Below are positions 54,866 to 63,017 of a stretch of DNA of 64,000 nt, one piece after another (position 1 is the first letter of the stretch; each line of letters starts with the position of its first letter). This DNA is from Bog-473 sp963754445 (lineage in GTDB: Bacteria; Actinomycetota; Acidimicrobiia; Acidimicrobiales; RAAP-2), in the NCBI GenBank assembly GCA_963754445.1, contig CAVWFT010000002.1:1984001-2048000 (forward strand), in the 5' to 3' direction. The notes beneath the pieces were generated by a model. That model ran no database searches, was not told the DNA's origin, and saw only the letters and a program-made list of their open reading frames with translations. A program made the translations under genes and the position numbers.

Positions 54866-55021
54866 GGGTCGTGAGAATTATCGACACAATCCCTACTTGC
54901 TGTTGGGGCCGCGCACCGCTCCCAGAGTCGGCCGAAGGAATTCTTCGTTGGAATGTGGTCCGGATCTCAGCAAGCGCGCAGGGGGATGGTCATGCCGATT
55001 CCACGTCGTAAGAAGCATTAA

Positions 55022-55047
55022 CCATCGCCGCCCGTAGGCGGCGATGG
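55022..55047. terminator. Strong perfect hairpin after an acyl-CoA dehydrogenase
   Basis: An 11-bp perfect stem CCATCGCCGCC / GGCGGCGATGG with a CGTA loop, 156 bp after the dehydrogenase stop and 74 bp before the end of the convergent glyoxalase gene. Likely serves both strands. No T-run. Confidence 0.6.
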
Positions 55048-55120
55048 GGAAGAACGCTTGCGTGTGCAGGACTTGAACGCCAATCAGTCGGGTGCGGCGA
55101 TCGGGTTTCCACAATCGAGT

Positions 55121-55495
55121 TCACTCCGGATCATGAAACACCGCCTCAATGTTGTTCCCATCGGGGTCTCGTACGAAAGCAGCGAAGTACGAGTGGTGGT
55201 ATTGGGGCCACAGTTGAGGCTCGTGGAGGATCTCGGCCCCGATGGAGGAGGCGACCTCGAAGAAGCCGTGGACGGCATCTCGGTCCGGAGCGCTGAAGGC
55301 GACGTGCGTTTCCCGAAAGCCGTCGCCGGTTTGCTGCTTTCCAATCCAGAACACGGCAACGGGCGGAGTGCCGTAGCCGATTGCGCTGTCGGGATCTTCC
55401 ATGATCCGCTCACCACCGAGCGGGGCCAAGACCGCGTCGTAGAAGGCAGCACTTCTGGCGAAATCGGCGCACTGAAGGGACACATGAGCGAGCAT
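55121..55495 (-). CDS. VOC family (glyoxalase-like) protein
   Basis: 124 residues; the ATG at 55495 follows GAGG. One VOC module: MLAHVSLQCADFARSAAFYDAVLAPLGG and later HVAFSAPDRDAVHGFFEVASSIGA plus FAAFVRDPDGNNIEAVFHD. Metal ligands His4 and a C-terminal Glu of the usual set are present. Related proteins are glyoxalases, dioxygenases or resistance proteins; no specific role can be set. Confidence 0.9.
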   Translation of the reverse strand: MLAHVSLQCADFARSAAFYDAVLAPLGGERIMEDPDSAIGYGTPPVAVFWIGKQQTGDGFRETHVAFSAPDRDAVHGFFEVASSIGAEILHEPQLWPQYHHSYFAAFVRDPDGNNIEAVFHDPE

Positions 55496-55543
55496 GGCCT
55501 CGAGTTTGACAGAGAGCCGTGGAGGGGACCGTAAGGTGCGGGC

Positions 55544-56230
55544 GTGTTGGAGAACATAGGGACCGGCGGGGTGTCGGAGATGTTGTTGGCGGTGGACTGG
55601 TCGACTGTCGCCACACTGGCCACCGCGTTGGGAACACTCGTGCTGGCGGTGGCGACCTTCGCCGCGGTGCGGTCGGCAAATCGGGCAGCCCGAGTGGCCG
55701 AAGCAGCATTCCAGGTGAATCTCCGCCCGGTGGTGGTGACGTCGCGGATTGACGACCCCATGCAGAAGATTCGCTGGGTCGATGACCACTGGGCCCGCCT
55801 CGACGGTGGGCAGGGTTCGCTCGAACTGGTCGACAACTGCATCTACTTGGCCATCTCCCTGCGCAATGTGGGATCTGGCATCGCCGTGCCTCTGGGCTGG
55901 GTCCCACGCGTCGAGGCGTCTCGGACCGACCTCGACCACGCAGATGCCGCGGGGTTCCGGCCTCAGACACGAGATCTCTACATCGCTCCGGGCGACATCG
56001 GGTTCTGGCAGGCCGCTATTCGTGACACGGCTGATCCGGACTTTCGATGGCTGAGCACGTCGATTCAGAACCGATCAGCATTCACCATCGAGCTGCTCTA
56101 TGGCGATCACGAGGGCGGCCAGCGGACGATAACCCGGTTCGGGATGGTTCCGCTCGAAGTGGATGACAGAACGCTGTGGTTCCCGACGGTGGCGCGCCAT
56201 TGGAATCTGGACCGGCCTGATCCTCGATAG
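55544..56230 (+). CDS. Hypothetical protein with one N-terminal membrane helix
   Basis: 228 residues from the GTG at 55544 (start uncertain; ATG 55580 possible). A membrane helix at about 20-40 (VATLATALGTLVLAVATFAAVRS) precedes a soluble beta-rich domain: IYLAISLRNVGSGIAVPLGWV and FTIELLYGDHEGGQRTITRFGMV. This resembles the many unassigned bacterial membrane-anchored proteins; function unknown. Confidence 0.7.
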   Translation: MLENIGTGGVSEMLLAVDWSTVATLATALGTLVLAVATFAAVRSANRAARVAEAAFQVNLRPVVVTSRIDDPMQKIRWVDDHWARLDGGQGSLELVDNCIYLAISLRNVGSGIAVPLGWVPRVEASRTDLDHADAAGFRPQTRDLYIAPGDIGFWQAAIRDTADPDFRWLSTSIQNRSAFTIELLYGDHEGGQRTITRFGMVPLEVDDRTLWFPTVARHWNLDRPDPR

Positions 56231-56260
56231 GGCAGGGAACCGACCGCAGAGGCTCAGTCG

Positions 56261-56896
56261 TCAGGGTCTGAGACCGCGCATCAGCGAGCTGCACACGCGA
56301 TCGAAACCGGCATCTTGGTCCTCGACGAAACCGAGGCCCAGGATTTCGAGCGACACCCATCCATGAATGTTGGCCCAGATGAGCTGGGCGGTCTCGGTGG
56401 CTGAGCTCTCGGCAATGACGCCCGCCGCGATAGCGCGCTGCACCGCAGCGACGAGGCTGTCGAAGGCTCTGGCCGAGATCTCGAGTGCCGCGTCGCTAGG
56501 TTCGTAGCCGGGCACCGTGCACAGGAACATCAGCCCGTAGACCTTGGGATGTGCGAGGGCGAGAGCTCTGTAGCGCCGGCCTCCCTCGCGCAGGGCTTCG
56601 TAGGGGTCGACGATGTCGGCGATGGAGGTCAATGCGTCGCCCAGCCGCTCGAAGCCCTGGATGAAGAGGGCTTCGACGATGCCGTTCTTCGATTCGAAGT
56701 GGTTGTAGACGCCCATCGGCGCCACCTTCGCCGCGGCAGCGATCCGGCGGACCGAGAGCCCATCGGGACCCTCGGATTCGAGGATGTCGGCGGCGGACGT
56801 CAGCAGTGCGTCGACCATGTCGGCGCTCGGCGTCCGGGTTTTGCCCACGATCTTTTCGGCCCTTTTTGTGCTGGCCCTGGTCGAGCCACTTTTCAT
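56261..56896 (-). CDS. TetR family transcriptional regulator
   Basis: 211 residues from the ATG at 56896 (GTG 56899 and GTG 56923 also in frame, the last lying inside the palindrome). HTH at about 35-75: LLTSAADILESEGPDGLSVRRIAAAAKVAPMGVYNHFESKNGIVEAL. A C-terminal helical ligand domain of the TetR_C_33-like type follows. It is divergent from an MFS efflux gene with a long palindrome between them, so it most likely represses that pump and itself. Confidence 0.93.
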   Translation of the reverse strand: MKSGSTRASTKRAEKIVGKTRTPSADMVDALLTSAADILESEGPDGLSVRRIAAAAKVAPMGVYNHFESKNGIVEALFIQGFERLGDALTSIADIVDPYEALREGGRRYRALALAHPKVYGLMFLCTVPGYEPSDAALEISARAFDSLVAAVQRAIAAGVIAESSATETAQLIWANIHGWVSLEILGLGFVEDQDAGFDRVCSSLMRGLRP

Positions 56897-56916
56897 CACG
56901 AGCTCTAGCCTACTGA

Positions 56917-56950
56917 AGAACACCGTGCTATAACAATAGGACGCTGTTCT
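56917..56950. promoter_or_regulatory. Long palindromic operator between tetR and MFS genes
   Basis: Left arm AGAACACCGTGCTAT, four-base centre AACA, right arm ATAGGACGCTGTTCT. The arms pair at 13 of 15 positions. A TetR dimer pair could bind here and block both promoters; the position is between the divergent genes (starts 56896 and 56978). Confidence 0.72.
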
Positions 56951-56977
56951 ACTCCATCCCCCGAAGGAGGCGCCTGC

Positions 56978-58636
56978 ATGTCTGGATCCGACCTCGAATC
57001 CACTGTCTCGAGCGGCACCAAAAGCGAGAATGCCCTGGTTGAGGCCGACCGACCCCCACCAGACCGACGGTGGCTGGTGCTGGCCGTGCTGTGCCTCTCC
57101 GTGTTCTTGGTCGTGGTCGACAACACCATCGTCAACGTTGCCCTTCCGACCCTCAATCGACAGCTGGGCGCATCCATCACGTCGCTCCAGTGGATCGTGG
57201 ATGCCTACAGCCTGGCGTTCGCAGGACTGCTGCTCGCCGGGGGCGGCATTGGTGACCGGCTGGGTCGAAAGGGCACGATGCAGGTCGGGCTCATCTTTTT
57301 CGGTGTGTTCTCAGCCGCGGCGGCCGCCTCCCATTCGACTGGGACCCTGATCAGTGCCCGTGCCCTGATGGGCATCGCGGCCGCCTTCGTCTTCCCGGCC
57401 AGCCTGGCCATCCTGACGAGCGTCTTTCCCGATCCATCCGAGCGTCAGAAAGCGCTCGGAATCTGGGGTGCGACGTCGGGCATCGCCGTGGCCTTCGGGC
57501 CGGTCGTGGGTGGAGCGCTCCTCGAGCATTTCTGGTACGGATCGATCTTCCTGGTGAACGTGCCCATCGTGGTGGTGACACTGATTGCGGGTCAGGCACT
57601 GATCCCGAAGATTCCGAAGATATCGACGTACCCGTTCGATGTCCGGGGCGTCGTCATCTCCACGCTCGGAGTCACGAGCCTCGTGCTGGCCATCATCGAA
57701 GGTCCCCAGTGGGGTTGGACGGCTCCGGGGACCCTGGTGTGCTTCGCTGCCGCCGCCGTCCTCCTGACGGTCTTCACGTTGCTGGAACTGCGCACGCAGG
57801 GACCTCTCCTCGATGTGCGCGTCTTCAGGATTCCGCGGTTCACCGGTGGCGCGGTGTCTCTCGCCGTGGCGTTCTTCAGTCTCTTCGGATTCATCTTCTT
57901 GATCACCCAGTACTTCCAGTTCGTCAAGGGTTATTCGACGCTCTCGGCCGGCGTGCACACGTTGCCCTTCGCCATCGTCGCAGCCATAGCAACGCCACTG
58001 GCCGCCATCTTGGCGTTGCGGATCGGAACGCGGATCATCGTGGCCGCTGGATTGGTCTTGATGGCCGGCGGACTGGTCGTCGCCGCCTTCAATTCTGAGC
58101 CCTCGACCTCCTACTTCGGCCCGATCATGGTGGCCATGGTGCTCCTTGCCCTCGGGCTCTCATCGATCACCGCACCGACAACCGAAGCCGTCATGGGTGC
58201 GGTGCCCGATGAGCAGCGGGGTGCGGCAGCCGGCGTGAACAACACGACGCGCGAACTCGGCGGGACCCTCGGCGTCGCAGTGTTCGGGTCGATCTTCGCC
58301 TCGGCGTTCGCGCCGAGGATCACGAACGCCCTTCGGCCCCTCCCCATCCCAGCTGGACCGAAGACGGAGGCCCATCAGTCGATGGCGGCGGCGCTCCAGG
58401 TCGTCGCCCACGCGCCCCGTTCGGCGCAGCCCTACCTGGAGAATGTCATCTTCAGCGCATTCCACAGCGGATTGGAGACGGCATGCCTCGCCGGCGCAGG
58501 TGTGGCTGCCGTCGGGGGGTTGGTGGCATGGCTGTTGCTGCCCGGCCGCCAAACACCCGCCCCACCCGAAGCCGACGTTGACGTGGACCGGATCGTGGGA
58601 CCCACTCCCCACCACCTGACGGCGACGTCCGCGTAG
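56978..58636 (+). CDS. MFS transporter, DHA2 drug:H+ antiporter type
   Basis: 552 residues; ATG at 56978 after GAAGGAGG. It has about 14 membrane helices, DHA2 motif LVVVDNTIVNVALPTLNRQLG in helix 1, the GGGIGDRLGRKG loop after helix 2, and DEQRGAAAGVNNTTRELGGTLGVA in helix 13. This family exports drugs and other small molecules with proton exchange. Control by the adjacent TetR is likely. Its substrate is not predictable. Confidence 0.95.
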   Translation: MSGSDLESTVSSGTKSENALVEADRPPPDRRWLVLAVLCLSVFLVVVDNTIVNVALPTLNRQLGASITSLQWIVDAYSLAFAGLLLAGGGIGDRLGRKGTMQVGLIFFGVFSAAAAASHSTGTLISARALMGIAAAFVFPASLAILTSVFPDPSERQKALGIWGATSGIAVAFGPVVGGALLEHFWYGSIFLVNVPIVVVTLIAGQALIPKIPKISTYPFDVRGVVISTLGVTSLVLAIIEGPQWGWTAPGTLVCFAAAAVLLTVFTLLELRTQGPLLDVRVFRIPRFTGGAVSLAVAFFSLFGFIFLITQYFQFVKGYSTLSAGVHTLPFAIVAAIATPLAAILALRIGTRIIVAAGLVLMAGGLVVAAFNSEPSTSYFGPIMVAMVLLALGLSSITAPTTEAVMGAVPDEQRGAAAGVNNTTRELGGTLGVAVFGSIFASAFAPRITNALRPLPIPAGPKTEAHQSMAAALQVVAHAPRSAQPYLENVIFSAFHSGLETACLAGAGVAAVGGLVAWLLLPGRQTPAPPEADVDVDRIVGPTPHHLTATSA

Positions 58637-58735
58637 GCCGGGCCGAGCGTCGGCACGTTTGGGTCCCTGTCGTCACCGTCGTTCGAAGAGGTGGGGGGAT
58701 TGCATCAACGGAAGAGCGGGCGTTCGAGAGGTCGG

Positions 58736-59962
58736 TCAGTCGAAGATCAGGTCGGCCTTCCGAATGCCCGCAATCACGGGACTCGACGTGCGCTCGACCG
58801 GGCCACACGGCGCGACCGTCTCGAAGCGGTCGAGCAGCTCTCCGAGCACCACCCGGGCCTCCAGGCGGGCCAACGCGGCCCCCAGGCAGAAATGGGGACC
58901 GAAGCCGAAGCTGACGTGTGGATTGGGATGCCGATCGATCCGTAGCTCGTCGGCATCAGGACCGAACACGTCTTCGTCACGATTCGCCGAGGCGTAGAGC
59001 AAGAGCACCGGATCGCCCTCGGCGACGGCCTGACCACGGATGGTGGTAGCGCCCGTTGCCGTGCGCATGAACGAGATGACCGGCGTGGTCCAGCGCAGGA
59101 GCTCCTCGACGGCCGACGGAACCAGTGACCGATCTGCTCGCAACGCCGCCCATTGGTCAGGCCGCTCGGACAAGGCGACCAGCCCGCCCGACAGAAGGTT
59201 GCGTGTCGTCTCGTTGCCGGCCACCAACAGCTGAATGAGGAACATGGCGAGCTCCGCCTCGCTCAGCTCCTCCCCGCCAGCCTCGGGATCGGATCCAACG
59301 TTCGCCAGCACCGAGACCAAGTCGTCCGCCGGCGCTCGTCGCCGCTCTTCTGCGATACCGATCAGGTACTCCCACATTTCGACCTGGAATTGCGCCCGTT
59401 CTTCGGGGGTCTGTTCGGTTTCGCCCGGGATCACCGCCTCCGACCACTGGAAGAACCGTGGCCACTGATCGCCGTCCACACCCAGTAGTTCGCAAATGAC
59501 CTGCAGGGGGAATGGGATCGAGAACTCGGGTACCAGTTCGAACGCCACGCCAGGCTCGATCCGATCGAGCAGCATCCGTGCTTTCGCACTCACGCCCTCC
59601 TCCATGAGGCGAACCATGGACGGTTTGAACCCCGGCTGGACGAGCCGCCGGTAGCGGGTGTGCCGCGGTGGGTCGGTGTGCATCATCGTGGGCGGATCGT
59701 CGTAGGTCGAGCCGATCTCCTCGGTGAGGATCCCCCTCGACGAGCAGAAGTCCACCGGATTCGCACCGATCGAGGACACCTCGGGATGGGTGGAGATCGC
59801 CCAGAAGCTGCCGCCTTCTCCGTCCACCCAGCACACGGGTGCACTGCGACGGAGTCGTGCGTATAGGTCGAAGGGATCGTCGCTCGAATAGAGCGTCGGA
59901 TCCAGCAGCCGGCGGACGTCGGCCACTGAACCTCCGGCCTCACTCGCCGTCGTCGAGCTCAT
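58736..59962 (-). CDS. Cytochrome P450
   Basis: 408 residues from the ATG at 59962 (MSSTTASEAGGSVADVRRL). Features: YRRLVQPGFKPSMV, I-helix AGNETTRN, K-helix EELLR, heme FGFGPHFCLGAALA with Cys359. It resembles the first P450 in layout (CYP124/125/142-like groove motifs) but is divergent elsewhere. It follows a cupin gene by 7 bp on the same strand, so both are one unit. Electron donor not encoded nearby. Confidence 0.95.
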   Translation of the reverse strand: MSSTTASEAGGSVADVRRLLDPTLYSSDDPFDLYARLRRSAPVCWVDGEGGSFWAISTHPEVSSIGANPVDFCSSRGILTEEIGSTYDDPPTMMHTDPPRHTRYRRLVQPGFKPSMVRLMEEGVSAKARMLLDRIEPGVAFELVPEFSIPFPLQVICELLGVDGDQWPRFFQWSEAVIPGETEQTPEERAQFQVEMWEYLIGIAEERRRAPADDLVSVLANVGSDPEAGGEELSEAELAMFLIQLLVAGNETTRNLLSGGLVALSERPDQWAALRADRSLVPSAVEELLRWTTPVISFMRTATGATTIRGQAVAEGDPVLLLYASANRDEDVFGPDADELRIDRHPNPHVSFGFGPHFCLGAALARLEARVVLGELLDRFETVAPCGPVERTSSPVIAGIRKADLIFD

Positions 59963-59969
59963 CGGGCGC

Positions 59970-60455
59970 TCAGACGATGAGGCCGTTCGGGCGGGGGTCG
60001 CCCTGGGCCTCCAGCAGTGCGTAATAGGCGGCCAGGGTGCTCGGGCCGTCGGACACCGACTCCACGGAGTCGTCGTCGGCCAGGTTGAGCAACGCACCCT
60101 CGATGATGAAGCACACGTCGGTGTCGACGGTGTTGTCCTCGGGCACGTGCAGCGTGTGGACCGAATTGGCCGGCTCGAAGAGGTACGAGCCGGGAGTGAT
60201 GAAGAAGTCGTACTCGAGATAGTGCCAACGTCCGGCCGAGGTGAACGCATCGACGGAGCCGGTGTGGCGGTGCCGCTGCAGCTGCACGCCCGGCCGGAAC
60301 CGGTTGAGGATCACCCAGGTTCCCCGGTTGATATCGAAACGGACCACCTTGAGCAGAACGCCCGTGCCGGTGTCCGCCCAGGCGGCGTCGTCTTCGCCGA
60401 CCACGCGGACGAGGTCGGAGGGATTGACGGGTGTATCGATCGACATCGGGTTCAT
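59970..60455 (-). CDS. Cupin protein, 2,4'-dihydroxyacetophenone dioxygenase-like
   Basis: 161 residues from the ATG at 60455, with CGAGAGGAC upstream. Cupin fold with RHRHTGSVDAFTSAGRWHYLEYDF: His pair and later HTLHVPEDN, giving possible metal ligands. Resembles the ChrR-like cupin group that includes 2,4'-dihydroxyacetophenone dioxygenase, which cleaves aromatic alpha-hydroxyketones; the name is by similarity of pattern only. Followed 7 bp later by a P450 gene. Confidence 0.82.
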   Translation of the reverse strand: MNPMSIDTPVNPSDLVRVVGEDDAAWADTGTGVLLKVVRFDINRGTWVILNRFRPGVQLQRHRHTGSVDAFTSAGRWHYLEYDFFITPGSYLFEPANSVHTLHVPEDNTVDTDVCFIIEGALLNLADDDSVESVSDGPSTLAAYYALLEAQGDPRPNGLIV

Positions 60456-60575
60456 GTCCTCTCGTTGGATGTTGGCGTGGAGCGGAGTGCGAGTGATCGT
60501 GGTTCAGGCTGTACAGATCGTGGTCGGCCTGGCGATCCGGATCAAGCGACGGCCCGGACCAGGACCGGATCAGAT

Positions 60576-62000
60576 TCAGGCGGGGAGGGGAGCCAGCAGG
60601 TCGGCACCCAGCTCGCCCTCGAAAGCAGCCTCCAAGGCGGCCGCCGTGCGCAAGACGACGAGGTCGCCGTGTTGCGGCCCGACCATTTGGAGCCCGATGG
60701 GCAGACCTTGGCTGTTCGTGCCGACGCAGACCGTGGCAGCCGGGGAGCGGGTCATGTTGAAGGGATAGGTGAAGCCGACCCAGCTCATGGTGGTCTCGCC
60801 GTTCACCGAGCTCGTCATCTCGCCCGCAAACGGTGCCACCGCCGCACAGGTCGGTGTCACCAGGATCCGAGCGCTGTGGAAGAGCTCGACCAGGCGCAGG
60901 TTCATCAGGTGGAAGCGGTCGATCACCTGCAGGAGTTCGACGGCGGATGTCGACTCGGCGGCCCGCAACAAGCTCCGCAGTGTGGGATCGACCTCTTCCC
61001 AGCGCGGATGGCCCATCATCGGCTGGAGGGATCGCAGCGTGCAGGCCCCCGTCATGAGCAGGAAGTCGCGGACGGGGTCGTCATCGAAAACCGACTCCAG
61101 CACGACGACATCGGACCCCATCGCGGCCATGCGCTCGACCGCCACGTCGCATGCGTGGCGCACTTCGGCGTCGACGGTGGCGTACCCGAGCGTGGGGGCG
61201 TAGGCGATGCGGGCCGGGACGCGGGCGTCGTCGAGCGCGGCCAGCCACGAGGCCTCGGGGCGCGGGAGGCTCCGGAGATCGGTCGGGTCGGGGCCGACGC
61301 TCACCTCGAGGGCGAGGGCAACGTCGGCGATGCGCCGGGCCATCGGACCATTGGTCGAGAGGTCGATCCAGCCGGGCGGGCTGCTGCCGCCGGCGGGCAC
61401 CCGGCCGAGTGACGGCTTCATGCCCGAAAGTCCGCAGCAGGCGGAAGGGATACGGATCGAACCGCCTCCGTCGGATCCGGTGGCGAGTGGGACCATGCCA
61501 GCGGCCAAGGCGGCGGCCGAGCCGCCCGAGGATCCGCCCGAACCCCTCGATGTGTCGAAGGGATTCAAAGTGGGGCCGAAGATGGTGTTGGTGGTGTTGC
61601 CCATCCAGCCGAATTCTGGCGTGTTGGTCTTCCCGACGATGATGCACCCGGCCGCGCGGAGGCGGGCCACGAAAGGGCTGTCCGTGGCAGCCGGAGGGTC
61701 GTCCTGGTGGAGGGCCGATCCGTGGGTGGTGGTGAATCCCTCGACGTCCTGGAGGTCCTTGATGCCGATGGGAATACCGGCGAGAGGGCCTGGGTCGTCC
61801 CCGGCGGCGATGCGGGCGTCGAGAACCTCGGCGTCGTCGAGTGCCCTCTCGCCATCCAAGGCGACGAAAGCGTTGTAGATGGGATTGAGGTCCTCGATTC
61901 GAGCCAAGGCCGTCCGCGTGAGCTCCCGGGCCGACACCTCCTTGGCCTTGACCGCCCCGACCAGCTCGGCCAGAGGGGTGGTGCGAAAGTCGATGTCCAT
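60576..62000 (-). CDS. Amidase signature family enzyme
   Basis: 474 residues. Ser-cisSer-Lys triad: Lys81 (IGIKDLQD), cis-Ser in GSGGSSGGSA (157-158) and nucleophile Ser181 (GSDGGGSIRIP). Also conserved GCIIVGKTNTPEFGW and PIGLQMVGP near the C-terminus. Hydrolyses amides, from aryl acyl amides to nylon oligomers; substrate open. It is downstream of a luciferase-like gene on the same strand, 9 bp apart. Confidence 0.95.
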   Translation of the reverse strand: MDIDFRTTPLAELVGAVKAKEVSARELTRTALARIEDLNPIYNAFVALDGERALDDAEVLDARIAAGDDPGPLAGIPIGIKDLQDVEGFTTTHGSALHQDDPPAATDSPFVARLRAAGCIIVGKTNTPEFGWMGNTTNTIFGPTLNPFDTSRGSGGSSGGSAAALAAGMVPLATGSDGGGSIRIPSACCGLSGMKPSLGRVPAGGSSPPGWIDLSTNGPMARRIADVALALEVSVGPDPTDLRSLPRPEASWLAALDDARVPARIAYAPTLGYATVDAEVRHACDVAVERMAAMGSDVVVLESVFDDDPVRDFLLMTGACTLRSLQPMMGHPRWEEVDPTLRSLLRAAESTSAVELLQVIDRFHLMNLRLVELFHSARILVTPTCAAVAPFAGEMTSSVNGETTMSWVGFTYPFNMTRSPAATVCVGTNSQGLPIGLQMVGPQHGDLVVLRTAAALEAAFEGELGADLLAPLPA

Positions 62001-62009
62001 CGTTGACTC

Positions 62010-63008
62010 CTATCCAGAAGCCGACGGTGACAGCCCGGCGACGGCGTCGGCCAGCTCGATCCCGATGGGGATGATCATCGGCGCCGGGACCGTGATCCCG
62101 TTGTCGACATAGCGCTGGACGTGGGCTCGACACTCGGCCACGGAGCCGTGCACGACGAGCTCGTCGACCACCGAATCGGGGATGGCTGCGAGGGCGCCCT
62201 TGCGGTCACCGGCCGCCCAGGCGTCCCACATGGGCTGCAGTGCCGGGCCCCGACCCAGCCAGCGGTGGAACTCGGCGTAGGCATCGACGTTCAGGTAGGC
62301 CGTGATCATCCGACGCCCGATCGTGCGCGCCACCGCCGGGTCCTCGCACACGATGACGAAGATGCGGGCCACGATCTCGCGGGGCGCACCTTGGGCCACC
62401 TGTTCGATCTCGGCCACCGACTTGGCAACGTCTTCTGCGCTGAGCCAGTTGAGGATGGCCCCGTCGGCCTCCCGCCCGGCCAGGCGCAACATGCCGGGGC
62501 GAAGGGCGGCCAGGTAGATGGGCGGCAGCTGCTCGGGGACCCGGGAGAGCCGGAATCCCCGCACCTTGAAGGTGTCGTATTCCTCGGTCACCTTTTCGCC
62601 AGTGAATGCCAAGCGGAGGAAGCGCAGGGTGTCTCGGACGCGCTTGAACTGGTTCTCGAAGGCCAGTCCGTTCCAGTTGGCCACGATGACCTCGGAGGAT
62701 GCGCCGAGCCCGACGAAGAAGCGGCCGGGTGCAGCATCGGCCATCGAGGCGAGGCTCTGGGCGAGGAGAGCGGGTCCCCGGGTGTAGGCGGGCGTGATGG
62801 CGACGCCTAGGTTCAGGGTCGGCTCCCATGCTGCGGCGAGGGCGAGGGGCGTGAACCCATCGGACCCGTCGACTTCGGCCGACCAGATGTCGGTGTATCC
62901 CAGCTCGCGCAGTCGAGCGAACCACTCGCGATGCGCGTGCAGAGCAATGCCGTCGAAGGGCACCGTGATGCCGGGGCGGGCCGGGGGTGTGCCGGGGGCG
63001 CGACTCAT
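62010..63008 (-). CDS. LLM class F420-dependent oxidoreductase
   Basis: 332 residues. Luciferase-like TIM barrel: PGITVPFDGIALHAHREWFARLRELGYTDIWSAEVDGSDGFTPLALAAAW, GLGASSEVIVANWNGLAF, and IYLAALRPGMLRLAGREADGAILNWL. Likely F420- or FMN-linked. It is in one minus-strand run with the amidase; the next gene upstream is ppk2 (ends 63018, 9 bp away), so the three are tightly spaced. Confidence 0.93.
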   Translation of the reverse strand: MSRAPGTPPARPGITVPFDGIALHAHREWFARLRELGYTDIWSAEVDGSDGFTPLALAAAWEPTLNLGVAITPAYTRGPALLAQSLASMADAAPGRFFVGLGASSEVIVANWNGLAFENQFKRVRDTLRFLRLAFTGEKVTEEYDTFKVRGFRLSRVPEQLPPIYLAALRPGMLRLAGREADGAILNWLSAEDVAKSVAEIEQVAQGAPREIVARIFVIVCEDPAVARTIGRRMITAYLNVDAYAEFHRWLGRGPALQPMWDAWAAGDRKGALAAIPDSVVDELVVHGSVAECRAHVQRYVDNGITVPAPMIIPIGIELADAVAGLSPSASG

Positions 63009-63017
63009 CTCATCTCC

